This document shows, piece after piece, positions 27,081 through 35,394 of a stretch of 64,000 bases of DNA. The translations under genes and the position numbers were made by a program. Under the pieces are notes generated by a model. That model was not told the DNA's origin and ran no database searches. It saw nothing but the letters and a program-made list of their open reading frames with translations. Numbering within the stretch: the first letter of the stretch is position 1; each line of letters begins with the position of its first letter. Source of the stretch: Marinospirillum alkalitolerans (GTDB taxonomy: Bacteria; Pseudomonadota; Gammaproteobacteria; Pseudomonadales; Halomonadaceae); contig NZ_JBANFI010000007.1 of NCBI RefSeq assembly GCF_045055655.1, positions 1 through 64,000 of the forward strand, read 5' to 3'.

Positions 27081-27581
27081 ATGGCAAATATCGAAAAAAA
27101 TGCCGGTGACCTCCAGGAAAAACTGGTACAAGTCAACCGTGTTGCCAAGGTAGTGAAGGGCGGTCGAATCTTCGGCTTCACCGCACTCACTGTTGTAGGC
27201 GACGGCAAAGGCCGTGTGGGTTTTGGTCGTGGTAAGGCGCGTGAAGTGCCAGTCGCTATTCAAAAGGCGATGGAACAGGCGCGTCGTAACATGGTTAACG
27301 TCCAGCTGGATGGTACAACCCTACAGTATCCTGTACGTGCTGCGCATGGCGCTTCTAAAGTGTTCATGCAGCCCGCTTCAGAAGGTACGGGTATCATTGC
27401 CGGTGGTGCTATGCGCTCTGTGCTGGAATTAGCTGGCGTCCAGAACGTTTTGGCCAAATGCTATGGTTCGACTAACCCGGTCAACGTTGTCCGTGCAACA
27501 GTGAAAGGTCTGGCTGCGATGCATGCACCAGAAGATATCGCTGCTAAGCGTGGCAAGACCGTAGAAGACATTCTGGGGTAA
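27081..27581 (+). CDS. rpsE: 30S ribosomal protein S5
   Basis: S5 affects accuracy and forms part of the mRNA entry site. The 166-residue protein is started at ATG 27081, 7 nt after AAAGGG. A GTG two codons upstream (27075) is less likely. The spectinomycin-binding loop region VNRVAKVVKGGRIFGFTAL is wild type, predicting spectinomycin sensitivity at this locus. Confidence 0.96.
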   Translation: MANIEKNAGDLQEKLVQVNRVAKVVKGGRIFGFTALTVVGDGKGRVGFGRGKAREVPVAIQKAMEQARRNMVNVQLDGTTLQYPVRAAHGASKVFMQPASEGTGIIAGGAMRSVLELAGVQNVLAKCYGSTNPVNVVRATVKGLAAMHAPEDIAAKRGKTVEDILG

Positions 27582-27585
27582 TACC

Positions 27586-27765
27586 ATGGAGAAATTAAAA
27601 GTCACTCTGGTGCGCAGCCCTATCGGTGTTTTGCCGAAGCATAAGCTGTGCGTCAAAGGTTTGGGCTTACGCCGGATCGGCCATCAAGTCGAGCTGGAAG
27701 ACACTCCCGCAGTACGTGGCATGATCAATAAGGTCAACTATCTGCTGCGCGTTGAAGGAGCTTAA
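27586..27765 (+). CDS. rpmD: 50S ribosomal protein L30
   Basis: This small L30 has 59 residues: it begins MEKLKVTLVRSPIGVLPKHK and contains GLGLRRIGHQVELEDTPAVRG in the family pattern. It fills the gap between rpsE and rplO, starting 4 bp after the rpsE stop and ending 2 bp before the rplO start. Its place and sequence make the call secure despite its size. Confidence 0.96.
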   Translation: MEKLKVTLVRSPIGVLPKHKLCVKGLGLRRIGHQVELEDTPAVRGMINKVNYLLRVEGA

Positions 27766-27767
27766 CC

Positions 27768-28202
27768 ATGTATCTGAATGATTTGAGCCCAGCACCTGGT
27801 TCTAAGCCAGCTGCGAAGCGTGTCGGTCGTGGTATCGGTAGCGGCTTGGGTAAGACAGGTGGCCGTGGTCACAAAGGTCAGAAGTCACGCTCAGGTGGTA
27901 AGGTTTCACCAGGTTTTGAAGGCGGTCAAATGCCTTTGCAGCGCCGTTTGCCTAAGTTTGGTTTCACTTCACACAAGGCGCCTCTTAGCGCTGAAGTGCG
28001 TTTGCATGAAATCGCTCAGGTAGAAGGTGATCTGGTCACTCTGGAAACCCTGAAAGCTGCTGATCTCATTAAAGAATCTACTCAGTTTGTTAAAGTGATT
28101 CTTTCTGGTGAAATCACTCGCCCTGTCACTCTGAAAGGCATCAAAGCCACTAAGGGTGCTCGTGCAGCGATTGAAGCGGCTGGCGGTAAAGTCGAAGACT
28201 AA
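27768..28202 (+). CDS. rplO: 50S ribosomal protein L15
   Basis: L15 is a late-assembly 50S protein. The 144 residues begin MYLNDLSPAPGSKPAAKRVG, followed by the Gly/Arg-rich rRNA-threading tail (GRGIGSGLGKTGGRGHKGQ), then the globular domain. It sits directly before secY, the conserved order. Confidence 0.97.
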   Translation: MYLNDLSPAPGSKPAAKRVGRGIGSGLGKTGGRGHKGQKSRSGGKVSPGFEGGQMPLQRRLPKFGFTSHKAPLSAEVRLHEIAQVEGDLVTLETLKAADLIKESTQFVKVILSGEITRPVTLKGIKATKGARAAIEAAGGKVED

Positions 28203-28219
28203 AAAGAATCGAGGATGAA

Positions 28220-29548
28220 ATGGCGAAATCCGGAAGTTTACCAGGTCAGCAAAGTGGGTTGAGTGAAGTTTGGGCCCGCCTCAGGTTCGTGGTGCTTGCG
28301 ATCCTAGTTTATCGCATAGGTGCGCATGTTCCTGTTCCTGGTATTAATCCTGATCAGCTTGCTGCCATCTTCGAGCAAAACCGAGGCACCATCTTGGACA
28401 TGTTTAACATGTTCTCGGGTGGTGCTTTGGAAAACATGAGTATCTTAGCACTGGGTATCATGCCCTATATTTCTGCTTCGATTATCATGCAGTTGCTGAC
28501 AGCAGTGATGCCTAAGCTGGAAGCACTGAAAAAAGAAGGTGAAGCCGGTCGCCGCAAGATTAACCAATACACCCGCTACGGCACGGTGTTTTTGGCGTTT
28601 ATCCAGGCGATAGGTATGTCAGTAGGTCTGGCAGGGCAAAGCGGTGTTGTTTACCTGGCTGACTTTAGTTTCTTCTTTGTCGCCGTCACAACGCTGGTCT
28701 GTGGTGCTGTCTTCCTGATGTGGTTAGGTGAGCAGATTACAGAGCGCGGTATAGGGAATGGTATTTCCTTGCTGATCTTTGCAGGTATTGTTGCAGGTTT
28801 GCCAGGTGCGATCGCCGGCTCGCTTGAGATAGCACGCAGTGAAGGTAGCTGGAATTTGATCCCCTTGCTGATCATTGGCCTGCTTGGTATTGCTACTGTC
28901 GCCTTCGTGGTGTTTATTGAGCGTGGACAGCGCCGTATTACTGTCAACTACGCTAAACGCCAGGTGGGTAACCAGGTTTATGCAGCTCAGTCTAACCATC
29001 TTCCTCTGAAGGTGAATATGGCGGGTGTCATTCCTCCCATTTTTGCTTCCAGTATTCTGCTGATGCCGGCCTCGATAGGTCAGTGGTTTGGCAGTGTAGA
29101 AGGTTGGTCGATTTTGCAGGATCTGGCACAGTTGCTCGCCCCTGGTGCGCCACTGTACATCTTGCTTTTTGCGCTGAGTGTTGTATTCTTCTGCTTCTTT
29201 TATACAGCCCTCATGTTCAACCCCAAAGAAATTGCTGAAAACCTGAAAAAATCAGGCGCTTTTCTTCCCGGGATCCGTCCTGGTGAACAAACAGCCAAGT
29301 ATATTGATGGGGTGGTCACTCGCCTGACTCTCTTTGGCGCACTGTATATTACGGCTGTTTCTTTGATGCCTCAGTTTTTGCAGGTAGCCTGGAATATTCC
29401 CTTCTACGTTGGCGGCACATCTTTATTGATTGTTGTTGTCGTAGTGATGGATTTTATGGCGCAGCTGCAATCTCACCTGATGTCGCATCAGTACCAGAAT
29501 CAGTCTTTGCTTAAAAAAGCTAACCTCAAGGGTTATGGCCGTCGCTAG
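28220..29548 (+). CDS. secY: Preprotein translocase subunit SecY
   Basis: SecY is the protein-conducting channel of the inner membrane. The 442-residue protein shows ten hydrophobic helices. The plug-region sequence GALENMSILALGIMPYISAS is intact, as are the cytoplasmic loops that bind SecA and ribosomes (GEAGRRKINQYTRYGT). Length matches E. coli (443). It closes the spc operon with rpmJ. Confidence 0.97.
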   Translation: MAKSGSLPGQQSGLSEVWARLRFVVLAILVYRIGAHVPVPGINPDQLAAIFEQNRGTILDMFNMFSGGALENMSILALGIMPYISASIIMQLLTAVMPKLEALKKEGEAGRRKINQYTRYGTVFLAFIQAIGMSVGLAGQSGVVYLADFSFFFVAVTTLVCGAVFLMWLGEQITERGIGNGISLLIFAGIVAGLPGAIAGSLEIARSEGSWNLIPLLIIGLLGIATVAFVVFIERGQRRITVNYAKRQVGNQVYAAQSNHLPLKVNMAGVIPPIFASSILLMPASIGQWFGSVEGWSILQDLAQLLAPGAPLYILLFALSVVFFCFFYTALMFNPKEIAENLKKSGAFLPGIRPGEQTAKYIDGVVTRLTLFGALYITAVSLMPQFLQVAWNIPFYVGGTSLLIVVVVVMDFMAQLQSHLMSHQYQNQSLLKKANLKGYGRR

Positions 29549-29578
29549 ATGGTGATCTCTCAGGGTATGGAGTGAAAG

Positions 29579-29692
29579 ATGAAAGTTCGTGCATCTGTTA
29601 AGAAGATCTGTCGTAACTGTAAGATCATTCGTCGTCGTGGTTCTGTTCGCGTTATCTGCATTGAGCCACGTCACAAACAGCGCCAGGGTTAA
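29579..29692 (+). CDS. rpmJ: 50S ribosomal protein L36 (zinc-binding form)
   Basis: This is a 37-residue L36, starting MKVRASVKKICRNCKIIRRR. Its C11, C14, C27 and H32 make it the C+ zinc-binding form, which is the form usually swapped for a zinc-free paralogue under zinc limitation in species that have both. It follows secY by 30 bp. Confidence 0.96.
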   Translation: MKVRASVKKICRNCKIIRRRGSVRVICIEPRHKQRQG

Positions 29693-29719
29693 TCCTGGAC
29701 AGGACCACTAGGTGCAACT

Positions 29720-29757
29720 ACCCCTTGAACATTTTCTTGTCAGGGGGTATCCTTTTT
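29720..29757 (+). terminator. Terminator-like hairpin between rpmJ and rpsM
   Basis: ACCCCTTGA pairs with TCAGGGGGT (9 bp with one G-U) around an 11-nt loop, followed by atccttttt. It could end the spc transcript in part. It may also belong to the S4-responsive leader of the alpha operon. A second stem, AACCGA/TCGGTT, lies at 29783-29801 just before rpsM. Confidence 0.55.
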
Positions 29758-29820
29758 CGCCCTTTGTGGACATAAAAACTGGAACCGATCTTTAGTCGGT
29801 TTGGAATCGGAGTAAATTGA

Positions 29821-30177
29821 ATGGCACGTATTGCTGGTGTCAACATCCCCGATCACAAACACACTGTGATCTCGTTAACCTATATCTTTGGTATCGGTAA
29901 AACGCGTGCGCAGAAGGTTTGTGCTGAGGCTGGAATTCTACCCACTCGTAAAATCAGTGATTTATCGACTGAAGAGCTGGATAACCTGCGTAACGTTGTT
30001 GGTCAGTTCACTGTTGAAGGTGACCTGCGCCGTGAAGTTACACTGAACATTAAGCGTCTGATGGATCTGGGCTGTAACCGTGGTATTCGCCACCGTCGCA
30101 ATCTGCCTGTTCGTGGTCAGCGCACCAAAACTAATGCGCGCACTCGTAAAGGTCCGCGTAAACCTATTCGTAAATAA
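29821..30177 (+). CDS. rpsM: 30S ribosomal protein S13
   Basis: S13 contacts the P-site tRNA and forms intersubunit bridges. The 118 residues begin MARIAGVNIPDHKHTVISL and include the signature NRGIRHRRNLPVRGQRT, with a basic tail ending in PRKPIRK. It is the first alpha-operon gene. The structured 128-bp leader before it is where S4 acts in E. coli. Confidence 0.97.
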   Translation: MARIAGVNIPDHKHTVISLTYIFGIGKTRAQKVCAEAGILPTRKISDLSTEELDNLRNVVGQFTVEGDLRREVTLNIKRLMDLGCNRGIRHRRNLPVRGQRTKTNARTRKGPRKPIRK

Positions 30178-30226
30178 GCAGTAGCGAGTTTTCTCGCGCT
30201 GCCATTATTCAGGAATGTTAAATACT

Positions 30227-30610
30227 ATGGCTAACCCGCGCACTCGTAAAAAAGTTAAAAAGCAGGTAGTGGATGGTATCGCCCATATCCACGCCTCTTT
30301 TAACAATACGATCATTACGATCACTGATCGCCAAGGTAACACCCTTTCATGGGCTACTGCTGGTGGTTCGGGTTTTCGTGGTTCTCGTAAGAGCACCCCG
30401 TTCGCAGCTCAGGTAGCAAGCGAACGTGCCGCTAATGCGGCAGCCGAGTATGGTCTGAAGAACGTTGATGTCATGGTTAAGGGACCTGGTCCTGGCCGTG
30501 AGTCTGCTGTTCGTGCCCTGAACGCTGCTGGTTTCAAGGTCACCAACATCACCGATGTGACCCCGATTCCACACAACGGTTGTCGTCCACCGAAGAAACG
30601 CCGCGTATAA
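30227..30610 (+). CDS. rpsK: 30S ribosomal protein S11
   Basis: S11 lies in the platform near the Shine-Dalgarno helix. The ATG at 30227 gives MANPRTRKKVKKQ (127 residues). An ATG at 30215 directly abuts the AGGA and is not likely used. The signature VKGPGPGRESAVRALNAAGF and end PPKKRRV are intact. Confidence 0.96.
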   Translation: MANPRTRKKVKKQVVDGIAHIHASFNNTIITITDRQGNTLSWATAGGSGFRGSRKSTPFAAQVASERAANAAAEYGLKNVDVMVKGPGPGRESAVRALNAAGFKVTNITDVTPIPHNGCRPPKKRRV

Positions 30611-30622
30611 GGAGGCAGATCC

Positions 30623-31243
30623 ATGGCTCGTTACTTAGGTCCAAAGTGCAAGCTCTCACGTCGTGAGGGTACTGATTTGCTTCTTAAGAGTGGCGTCGTC
30701 CCTTTTGAGAAGAAGTGTAAACATGAAACTGTACCTGGTCAGCATGGCCAGCGTCGTGGTCGTCTTTCTGACTACGGTTTGCAGCTTCGTGAAAAGCAAA
30801 AAGTTCGTCGTATGTACGGTGTGCTGGAAAAGCAATTCCGTAACTACTACAAAGCAGCTGCTCGCATGAAAGGTGCGACAGGTGAGAACCTGCTGCAACT
30901 GCTTGAGTCGCGTTTAGACAATGTTGTTTACCGCATGGGCTTCGGCTCCACGCGTGCCGAAGCACGTCAGTTGGTCAGCCACAAGTCTCTGACTGTGAAT
31001 GGCAAGACTGTCAATGTCGCGTCTTTCCAAGTTAAGCCTGGTGATGTTGTTGCTGTGCGTGAAAAAGCAAAACAGCAGTTGCGTATCAAAAGCGCATTGC
31101 AAATTGCTGCACAGCGTGGCGATGTCTCCTGGATTGAGGTTGATGCAAACAAGATGGAAGGCACGTTCAAGTCTACGCCTGAACGCACTGACCTCTCAGC
31201 AGAAATCAACGAAAACCTCATCGTCGAGCTCTACTCTAAGTAA
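30623..31243 (+). CDS. rpsD: 30S ribosomal protein S4
   Basis: S4 starts 30S assembly and in E. coli represses the alpha operon. The 206-residue protein begins MARYLGPKCKLSRREGTDL, has the S4 RNA-binding domain (LDNVVYRMGFGSTRAEARQ) and ends LIVELYSK. It lacks the N-terminal zinc cysteine cluster, as expected for the C- form. Confidence 0.97.
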   Translation: MARYLGPKCKLSRREGTDLLLKSGVVPFEKKCKHETVPGQHGQRRGRLSDYGLQLREKQKVRRMYGVLEKQFRNYYKAAARMKGATGENLLQLLESRLDNVVYRMGFGSTRAEARQLVSHKSLTVNGKTVNVASFQVKPGDVVAVREKAKQQLRIKSALQIAAQRGDVSWIEVDANKMEGTFKSTPERTDLSAEINENLIVELYSK

Positions 31244-31279
31244 TTTGGGTAGCCGTCTGGCAGTCTAACAGGTGTTTCT

Positions 31280-32281
31280 ATGCAGCGTTCAGTGACAGAG
31301 TTTCTTCGTCCCCGTGATATCAAGGTGGAAACCTTGTCTCCGACTCGGGCTAAAATCATTCTTGAGCCTTTTGAAAGAGGTTTTGGGCATACTTTGGGTA
31401 ATGCCCTGCGCCGTATCCTTCTTTCTTCTATGCCTGGCTGCGCGATTGTCGAGGCAGAGATTGAAGGCGTTGAGCATGAATATAGTGCCCTAGAGGGTGT
31501 TCAAGAAGATATCATTGAGATTCTTCTTAACCTCAAGCAAGTGGCTGTCAAGATGTTCACTCGTGACGATACTGTCGTGACGCTGAGTAAAACAGGTCCT
31601 GCGGTTGTCACGGCGGGTGATATTCAGGGTGATCATGACATCGAGATCGTCAATCCTGACTTGGTTATCGCACATTTGAACGAAGGCGCGCAGCTTAATA
31701 TGAAGCTGCGTGTTCAGACTGGACGTGGTTACGTTCCAGCTGATGCCCGTCTTTCAGATGAAGACGAGACACGTCCAATTGGCCGTTTGGCCTTGGATGC
31801 CACGTTTAGTCCTGTTCTGCGTGTCGCTTATGCTGTTGAGGCTGCGCGTGTTGAGCAACGGACAAACCTGGATAAGTTAGTGATCGATTTAGAGACAGAT
31901 GGCACTTTAGACCCTGAAGAGTCTATTCGCCGTGCAGCAACTCTGCTCCAAGAGCAGCTCGCTGCCTTCGTCGATCTGGAAACAGATAAACAACAAGAGC
32001 CGGAAGTAGAAGAAGACCAGATAGATCCAGTCTTGCTGCGTCCGGTGGATGATTTGGAGCTGACCGTTCGTTCTGCGAACTGCCTAAAAGCTGAGAACAT
32101 CTATTACATCGGTGACCTCATCCAGCGCACTGAAGTCGAGTTGCTGAAGACCCCTAACCTGGGTAAAAAGTCACTGACAGAAATTAAAGATGTACTGGCT
32201 ACTCGGGGCTTATCTTTGGGAATGCGTCTTGAGAACTGGCCACCTGCTAGTTTAAAGGGCGATGACAAAGTCAGCGCTTAA
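31280..32281 (+). CDS. rpoA: DNA-directed RNA polymerase subunit alpha
   Basis: Alpha forms the assembly platform dimer, and its C-terminal domain contacts UP elements and activators. The 333-residue protein has the N-terminal domain with GFGHTLGNALRRILLSSMPG, an acidic linker near 235-250 and an alpha-CTD with RSANCLKAENIYYIGDL and NLGKKSLTEIKDVL. The alpha-CTD arginine and asparagine-lysine contacts are conserved. Confidence 0.98.
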   Translation: MQRSVTEFLRPRDIKVETLSPTRAKIILEPFERGFGHTLGNALRRILLSSMPGCAIVEAEIEGVEHEYSALEGVQEDIIEILLNLKQVAVKMFTRDDTVVTLSKTGPAVVTAGDIQGDHDIEIVNPDLVIAHLNEGAQLNMKLRVQTGRGYVPADARLSDEDETRPIGRLALDATFSPVLRVAYAVEAARVEQRTNLDKLVIDLETDGTLDPEESIRRAATLLQEQLAAFVDLETDKQQEPEVEEDQIDPVLLRPVDDLELTVRSANCLKAENIYYIGDLIQRTEVELLKTPNLGKKSLTEIKDVLATRGLSLGMRLENWPPASLKGDDKVSA

Positions 32282-32321
32282 GGTAACTTCAAGTCTTCAC
32301 GGTTTGAAAGGATAAACGACA

Positions 32322-32699
32322 ATGCGTCATCGTAAGAGTGGTCGTAAACTCAATAGAAATAGTGCACACCGTAAGGCCATGTTCAAAAACATGAGCATTT
32401 CTCTGGTTGAGCACGAATTCATCAAAACAACTCTGCCAAAAGCAAAAGAGCTGCGTGGTGTGATTGAGCCTTTAATCACCCTAGCTAAAGTGGATAGCGT
32501 TGCAAATCGCCGTCTTGCTTTTGCTCGCACAGGTTCTAAAGAAGCTGTTGGTAAGTTGTTTAACGATCTGGGCAAGCGCTTCGCTAACCGTCCAGGTGGT
32601 TATGTTCGTATCTTAAAGTGCGGCAATCGTACTGGTGACAACGCGCCTATGGCTTACGTTGAGCTGGTTGATCGTGCACCAGCGGCTGATGCTGAATAA
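32322..32699 (+). CDS. rplQ: 50S ribosomal protein L17
   Basis: L17 sits near the tunnel exit. The 125 residues begin MRHRKSGRKLNRNSAHRKAM and end with the family's YVELVDR strand. It is last in the alpha operon and is followed at once by a strong terminator. Confidence 0.97.
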   Translation: MRHRKSGRKLNRNSAHRKAMFKNMSISLVEHEFIKTTLPKAKELRGVIEPLITLAKVDSVANRRLAFARTGSKEAVGKLFNDLGKRFANRPGGYVRILKCGNRTGDNAPMAYVELVDRAPAADAE

Positions 32700-32713
32700 G
32701 TAGCAGTCGTTCC

Positions 32714-32740
32714 AAAAGCCAGCTTATGCTGGCTTTTTTT
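32714..32740 (+). terminator. Intrinsic terminator ending the alpha operon
   Basis: The stem AAGCCAGC / GCTGGCTT has loop TTAT and a run of seven Ts. An A-run on the other side means it may also stop transcripts arriving from lpxL on the minus strand. The 97 bp between it and the lpxL stop hold nothing I recognise. Confidence 0.92.
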
Positions 32741-32837
32741 ATGCCTGGATTTTACGGCAGGCCATTGATGGTGACAGGTTTGATAGTCGCTTTCTAACAG
32801 GCACAAGACCAGCGCCAGCATCCGTGCTGTGCGGGCT

Positions 32838-33776
32838 TTAAAGGCGCGATGAGCGGTGTTTATAGGGAGAGGCTAGGCTGGGGTCAGCCTGGGTCTTAAA
32901 GCGCCTGTGCATCCATAAATACTGCTCTGGATGAAGACGAATCATTTGCTCCAGCACTTGATTGACGCGAGTAGCATCTTGCAGTGCATCGTCACTCGGA
33001 AAGTTTTCGAGCGGAGGCAGATACTCCAGCGTATAGCTACGTTGATCTGGATTGCGATGCATCCGCAAAGGCAGTACAGGTGCGCCGGTCATCTTGGCAA
33101 TGCGCGCGGTCATGGTGACACTGGCCGCAGTGACGCCAAAGAAGGGAGCAAAAACACTGACCTTGCGCCCAAAATCTTGATCAGGTGAGTACCAGACAGC
33201 CTTGCCTTGGCGTATACGCCTGACCAGCGCCTTTAAATCCTTCTGCGGCACCATTTGCTCATAGTGTTTTAAGCGACCTTGCTGAATAAAGGCATCCATC
33301 ACTGGGTTCTTGTGCGGCTTGTAGATGGCATCACCAGGGTAGAAGAGGGTATGCAGCGCTCCACCTAGATCCAGCATGGAGAAATGCGCGCCAAGTACGA
33401 GTACGCCCTTGCCTTGTGCGAGTGCCTTGTCCATATGCTCGCGGCCAAGAAAGGTCACGCGTTCTTTGAGCTCGCTGACATCGCGCACCAGACAGGTGGC
33501 GACTTCGACCAAGCCGATTCCATTTGAGATAAAGCTTTCTTTTACCAGCTCGCGTTGTTGTTGGGGTGTTTTCTCAGGAAAGCACAGCGCAATATTGATC
33601 TCGGTGTAATGCCGCCGTTGACGTGCAAAAAGATAGGCCAAGCGGCCTATCATGCGTCCTGTGCTGATTTTGAGTGGCCAAGGCAGCCATGCCAGCAGCT
33701 TAAGTAGCAAGATGACGGCATGGGTGGGCCAGTAGCGAGGGTGCCAGGTGTGAGTGGGATAGACGCGTTTTGCCAT
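32838..33776 (-). CDS. lpxL: Lipid A biosynthesis lauroyl acyltransferase (LpxL/HtrB family)
   Basis: It transfers a secondary fatty acyl chain from acyl-ACP to Kdo2-lipid IVA at the inner membrane. The 312-residue protein has an N-terminal membrane helix (about 18-33), the catalytic HX4D motif HFSMLD at 131-136 and the LpxL-type strand YKPHKNP, then SPDQDFG and the basic C-terminal segment. LpxL, LpxM and LpxP cannot be told apart with certainty. The YKPHKN element favours LpxL/LpxP. It starts 6 bp after the tolC stop with no clear ribosome binding site of its own, so translation is probably coupled to tolC. Confidence 0.85.
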   Translation of the reverse strand: MAKRVYPTHTWHPRYWPTHAVILLLKLLAWLPWPLKISTGRMIGRLAYLFARQRRHYTEINIALCFPEKTPQQQRELVKESFISNGIGLVEVATCLVRDVSELKERVTFLGREHMDKALAQGKGVLVLGAHFSMLDLGGALHTLFYPGDAIYKPHKNPVMDAFIQQGRLKHYEQMVPQKDLKALVRRIRQGKAVWYSPDQDFGRKVSVFAPFFGVTAASVTMTARIAKMTGAPVLPLRMHRNPDQRSYTLEYLPPLENFPSDDALQDATRVNQVLEQMIRLHPEQYLWMHRRFKTQADPSLASPYKHRSSRL

Positions 33777-33782
33777 GGATGC

Positions 33783-35084
33783 TTAGTTCTGTCCCGAGGT
33801 TTCGGCAATCAGCCAGCGGTTTAAATCCTGCAAATCTTGCCGATTGAGTGATCCGGCAGCACGCTTGAGGCGCAGTTGATTGACCAAATAGTTATAGCGC
33901 GCAGCATCATAGTCACGCTGCTTGGCCCACACAGCTCGTTCAGCATTTAACACATCCACGATATTGCGTGTACCCACTTCATAGCCTATCCGTGTCGCTT
34001 CAAGGGCGCTCTCTGCTGAGCGTATGGCTTGGGCCTGGGCTTGTACAGTGAGTACATCAGTATTGACCTGAGTAAAGAGGCTGCGTGTTTGCTGGAGAAC
34101 CTGGCGTCGAGCGAGTTCTTCAGAGAAGCCAGCTTCTTCAAGACCTGAACTGCTGGCTGCGATTTGTGCACTGGTCCGACCACCGCCATAGAGTTCTAGT
34201 TGCGCGCGGACGCCAACCACCGTGGTGGTGTCAACGCCTTGTGGGGTGGCTTCTGAATTATTGCGATGCGAGGCATAGAGCGCGACGCTGGGAAGATGGC
34301 CTGAGCGTTCAGCGCGCAGTGCTTCTTGGGCCGTGCGTACACCAGCGGCGGCACTTTGCAGGGCTAGGTTATTATTGAGCGCCATCTCGATCCAGCTTTC
34401 ACGGGTATTCGGCGTGGGTGGTGTCACTGGCGTATGATCGACCAGCACATGCAGCTGGGGGTAGCTCTGGCCGGTGAGTTGTTCTAGCGCTTCATAGCTG
34501 ATCAGCAAACTGCCCTCTGCACCAATGCGCGCAGCATGGACGCCATCATAGGCTGCCTGGGCCTCAAGGACATCGGTGATGGCAATCAAGCCAACTTCAT
34601 ACTGCTCTCGCACCTGATCAAGCTGGCGTTGGATGGCCTGCTCTTCAGCCTGGAGGGCGCTGAGGTTGTCTTCTGCTCTGAGGACGTTGAAATAGGCTTC
34701 CGCTGTACGGAGCAGCAGGTTTTGCTCGGCATCGCGGAACTGAGCTTCCGCCAGAGCAAAGGCTTGTTGTGCGGCGCTACGTGCATACCAAGCTGGGCCG
34801 CTGAACAATACCTGCTCGGCGCTCAGGCTTAATGCCAGATTATTGGTGTCATCATTCACATTGTCAGAAGTATTCGACCAATCCGCTGTCGCGTTGATCG
34901 AGGGCAGTAAGCGAGAGGTGGCTTCACTGACGCGAGCTTGGGCCTGATCAAGACGCGTGCGCTCAATGGCGAGTTCTGGGTCTTGCTGTACGGCGTCCTG
35001 GTAGACCTGCCAAAGATCTGCGGCCAAGGTCGAGGTGGAAAGGGTCATCGCCATAATGGCGGCAGCGAGAGCTTGACGGCGCAT
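33783..35084 (-). CDS. tolC: TolC family outer membrane efflux channel
   Basis: TolC is a trimeric outer membrane-periplasm tunnel used by tripartite drug pumps and type I secretion. The 433-residue precursor has a cleavable signal (MRRQALAAAIMAMTLSTSTL then AADLWQ), two repeated OEP domains rich in coiled-coil heptads, and the conserved N-terminal LWQVYQDAVQQDPEL and C-terminal GTRNIVDVLNAERAVW segments. It is slightly shorter than E. coli TolC (493), lacking the long C-terminal tail. Start ATG 35084 follows AAGGAA. Pairing with an lpxL gene is uncommon. No pump gene is adjacent. Confidence 0.9.
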   Translation of the reverse strand: MRRQALAAAIMAMTLSTSTLAADLWQVYQDAVQQDPELAIERTRLDQAQARVSEATSRLLPSINATADWSNTSDNVNDDTNNLALSLSAEQVLFSGPAWYARSAAQQAFALAEAQFRDAEQNLLLRTAEAYFNVLRAEDNLSALQAEEQAIQRQLDQVREQYEVGLIAITDVLEAQAAYDGVHAARIGAEGSLLISYEALEQLTGQSYPQLHVLVDHTPVTPPTPNTRESWIEMALNNNLALQSAAAGVRTAQEALRAERSGHLPSVALYASHRNNSEATPQGVDTTTVVGVRAQLELYGGGRTSAQIAASSSGLEEAGFSEELARRQVLQQTRSLFTQVNTDVLTVQAQAQAIRSAESALEATRIGYEVGTRNIVDVLNAERAVWAKQRDYDAARYNYLVNQLRLKRAAGSLNRQDLQDLNRWLIAETSGQN

Positions 35085-35394
35085 AAGAAAGAGTTCCTTT
35101 AGGCTTAAATGGTGAGCTAGTCTAGCGAATTTAGACTTATCAGTCTACTTGGGGGCTGAAGATTTTCTGGGCTGAGTTCATAGAGGAACAGCCTGTTTGT
35201 GATGCATCTTCTGGTGATCTTGCATGATGATTCACCTGCTTATGGGGCCTGTGACAGTGGATGGTCTATTTTGGCATCGCAGCAAAAGTGATCCACAAAA
35301 AACGACGCAGATAAATAGATATAAAAGCAGTCTATAGAAAGCTTGATTGACGCCACAACTTGCATTAGTTTTAGCACTTTATGGAGGAGAATGC
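35085..35394. promoter_or_regulatory. Divergent control region between tolC and the 177-residue gene
   Basis: This 310-bp AT-rich stretch holds no gene. Near tolC it contains three copies of the hexamer AGTCTA: one at 35119-35124, one inverted at 35132-35137, one at 35142-35147. The last two form a perfect inverted repeat TAGACT-tatc-AGTCTA. This may be an operator for tolC. Further right are a GATGCATC palindrome (near 35201) and a GGTGA/TCACC repeat pair that I cannot assign. Confidence 0.45.
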
